This document shows positions 7,501 to 8,025 of a stretch of 8,025 bases of DNA, in pieces (position 1 is the first letter of the stretch; each line of letters starts with the position of its first letter). The position numbers and the translations under genes were made by a program. The DNA is taken from contig JAQBNX010000375.1 in the NCBI GenBank assembly GCA_028288385.1, positions 1-8,025 of the forward strand, written 5' to 3'. Source of the stretch: Spirosoma sp. GTDB lineage: Bacteria > Bacteroidota > Bacteroidia > Cytophagales > Spirosomataceae. Under the pieces are notes generated by a model. It searched no databases, had not been told where the DNA came from, and saw only the letters and a program-made list of their open reading frames with translations.

Positions 7501-7940
7501 GTAGTTTATTAGGCGGAGAACCCGATCTGGGTCGGCGCATTTTCTTTCGTCACCAAACGGCGCAATGTATTCGGTGTCATGCTTACGATGATCTGGGGGG
7601 TAATGCTGGTCCCCGCCTAAATGGGGTGGCAAGTCGGCTAACGCGTGAGCAGCTATTAGAAGCGCTGATTAATCCCAGTGCTCGCTTAGCGCCTGGATTT
7701 GGAACGGTTACCCTCAAACTCAAGAATGGTAAAACGGTGAGCGGTATTTTAGAGGAGGAAACCAATACGGACGTATCGGTAAAAGTGGGAGATGGGCCCA
7801 ATACCGTTATTCATAAAGATCAGATTGCGAAGCGAACCAATTCTCCGTCCAGTATGCCCGAGATGAAGTATCTGCTGACAAAACGGGAGATTCGGGATGT
7901 GGTTGGTTTTCTTTCAACCCTGAAAGACGATAAGCAGTAA
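4509..7940 (+). CDS. Exported beta-propeller (Pirellula/Verrucomicrobium-type dehydrogenase domain), HEAT-repeat and cytochrome-c-like heme protein
   Basis: Large exported protein of 1143 residues from ATG 4509. I chose this start because MKKGPMSLLVNNKG makes a basic n-region for the hydrophobic stretch at 14-28; ATG 4443, 4497 and 4524 are in-frame alternatives and none has a Shine-Dalgarno. Residues about 60-483 form the propeller: GGHGMSG and MGPDGKIYWQIGD, RNTHEFVFDQYGN, and DFGPDGALYVADW near its end. DLNGDG, DTNGDG and DKDGDG (147, 171, 219) look like calcium loops. Residues about 513-910 are a HEAT-repeat helical solenoid (for example VRIAALRALASL). The C-terminal 145 residues are a cytochrome-c-like domain with CIRCH (C1020, C1023, H1024) and SSMPEM, where M1116 is the likely distal ligand. 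In this family the propeller is presumed to be a sugar or alcohol dehydrogenase passing electrons to the heme, but the reaction is unproven. The expected lipobox Cys is Tyr29 (LAGY), so lipid anchoring is doubtful. Monocistronic, with its own terminator. Confidence 0.88.
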   Translation: MKKGPMSLLVNNKGVWLFGLAAALCLAGYQNEKDPIDRRIKRMAPEKAAQLAKTIEGTVTPELAEGLTLRVWGVDSLVADPIAIDIDENGRLYYTRTNRQKNSEFDIRNHQDWEIESNRLQSIEDKRAFLHRVLSPENSKKNDWLKDLNGDGSHDWRDMTIEKENVYRIEDTNGDGVADLSQLVVDDFHDEVTDVAGGVLSNGDDLYVAVAPDLWRMKDKDGDGIAETKTSISHGYGVHVGFGGHGMSGIEMGPDGKIYWQIGDIGFNGKGLDGKQWAYPNSGVVVRSNPDGSDFEVFAHGVRNTHEFVFDQYGNLISEDNDGDHPGEKERLVYIVNGSDTGWRSNWQYGKYRDTDNNAYKVWMDEQMYKPRFEGQAAYITPTIANFVSGPAGMRYNPGTALSPAYKNSFFIAEFVGNPARSGIHSFKLKPKGASFELGEQKKILGGVLATGIDFGPDGALYVADWINGWDAKDYGRIWKLDDKAGAASADRQRTKTLLAEKFGTRSETDLGQLLKNPDMRVRQKAQFELAKRGAKGADIFTASIKQTDNQLARVHGIWGISQLARQEARYGQLLMPLLGDNDPEIRAQAAKWLGDVRYKEAGAALIPLLKDANSRTRFFAAEALGRIAYEPAIQPLIQLLEANNDEDAYIRHAGSLALARIGKAAPVVALSSHSSRAVRIAAVVALRRMSDPGIGAFLADADEFIVTEAARGINDDLSIPAALPALGKVMKNTRFTSEALLRRSINANLRVGTPEAMQILIDYAQNGSSPVAMRAEAMDALSTWAKPSLLDRVDGRYRGVIERDASMLKSRTAGMYTKLLTDSELNLRLSAVKAIQKLGLKEAGEALFSRLNDDKEAVVRIAALRALASLNDAQQSKAIEVALADKEKSVRVAGLDLLTKTDMAKDRMVSLLSDVIATRTTEEKQAALLTLGKIPIANSKKVFDQLLTNMSAGTLAPELQLELEEAIESSHSPELLARHKAITSKLSPNALAATYKGSLLGGEPDLGRRIFFRHQTAQCIRCHAYDDLGGNAGPRLNGVASRLTREQLLEALINPSARLAPGFGTVTLKLKNGKTVSGILEEETNTDVSVKVGDGPNTVIHKDQIAKRTNSPSSMPEMKYLLTKREIRDVVGFLSTLKDDKQ

Positions 7941-7953
7941 GCTGGCTTTGCCA

Positions 7954-8017
7954 AACCGGCCCATACCCAAACTACCCGGCTTCTAGCCGGGTAGTTTGGG
8001 TATGGGCCGGTTCTTTT
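7954..8017 (+). terminator. Rho-independent terminator with perfect 28-bp stem
   Basis: The left arm 7954-7981 and right arm 7985-8012 are exact reverse complements, with a TCT loop at 7982-7984; the stem is GC-rich at base and tip. TTCTTTTC (8011-8018) follows as a short T-tract. It begins 13 bp after the stop codon at 7940. There is no T-tract on the minus strand beyond the left arm, so it should act mainly rightward. A stem this long without mismatch is unusual for a simple terminator. Confidence 0.85.
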
Positions 8018-8025
8018 CAAACTCT

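Noticed and set aside
7944..7952. Small GGC-TTT-GCC hairpin just after the stop codon
   Set aside because: At most a 4-bp stem, and overshadowed by the 28-bp terminator immediately after it.
1..8025. Defence system, phage, CRISPR or mobile-element content
   Set aside because: All three minus-strand genes are metabolic and the plus-strand gene is an exported redox-type protein; there are no regular spaced repeats, transposase, integrase or nuclease motifs.

Overview
The window looks like a piece of a Bacteroidota chromosome, most likely a Spirosoma/Cytophagales-type bacterium. This is inference from three things: none of the four start codons has a convincing Shine-Dalgarno sequence (usual in Bacteroidota), the base composition looks balanced, and it carries a large propeller/HEAT/cytochrome-c protein of a type found in Planctomycetes, Verrucomicrobia and Bacteroidota. 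There are no RNA genes, insertion sequences, CRISPR arrays or phage genes. Two transcription units diverge from a gap of about 630 bp with no convincing gene.

Left half (positions 3878 down to 1, minus strand): a compact catabolic operon. In transcription order it has a CoA-acylating (methyl)malonate-semialdehyde dehydrogenase (3878-2415), a PLP class III aminotransferase (2378-1032) and an NCS1-family nucleobase/hydantoin-type transporter (1025 to beyond the left edge, so partial). The gaps are 36 and 6 bp. The three activities fit the lower half and uptake step of reductive pyrimidine (uracil/thymine) or hydantoin catabolism: import of the ring compound, transamination of beta-alanine or beta-aminoisobutyrate to a semialdehyde, then CoA-dependent oxidation to acetyl-CoA or propionyl-CoA. 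The ring-reducing and ring-opening enzymes are not in the window and would be expected past the left edge.

Middle (3879-4508): an intergenic stretch with an AT-rich probable promoter/operator region next to the operon (7-bp inverted repeat at 3910-3941 and a 7-bp direct repeat 22 bp apart), two mutually exclusive small hairpins (4217-4244), a near-perfect 13-nt direct repeat (4013 and 4427), and short inverted repeats close to the rightward gene.

Right half (4509-7940, plus strand): one large exported protein of about 1143 residues with an N-terminal export signal, a beta-propeller of the Pirellula/Verrucomicrobium 'membrane-bound dehydrogenase' type with calcium-loop-like DxNGDG motifs, a long HEAT-repeat solenoid and a C-terminal cytochrome-c-like domain with CIRCH. 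Its signal sequence reads LAGY where a lipoprotein would read LAGC, so lipidation may be lost. It is followed 13 bp later by a perfect 28-bp-stem terminator. Nothing in the sequence ties this protein to the divergent catabolic operon.
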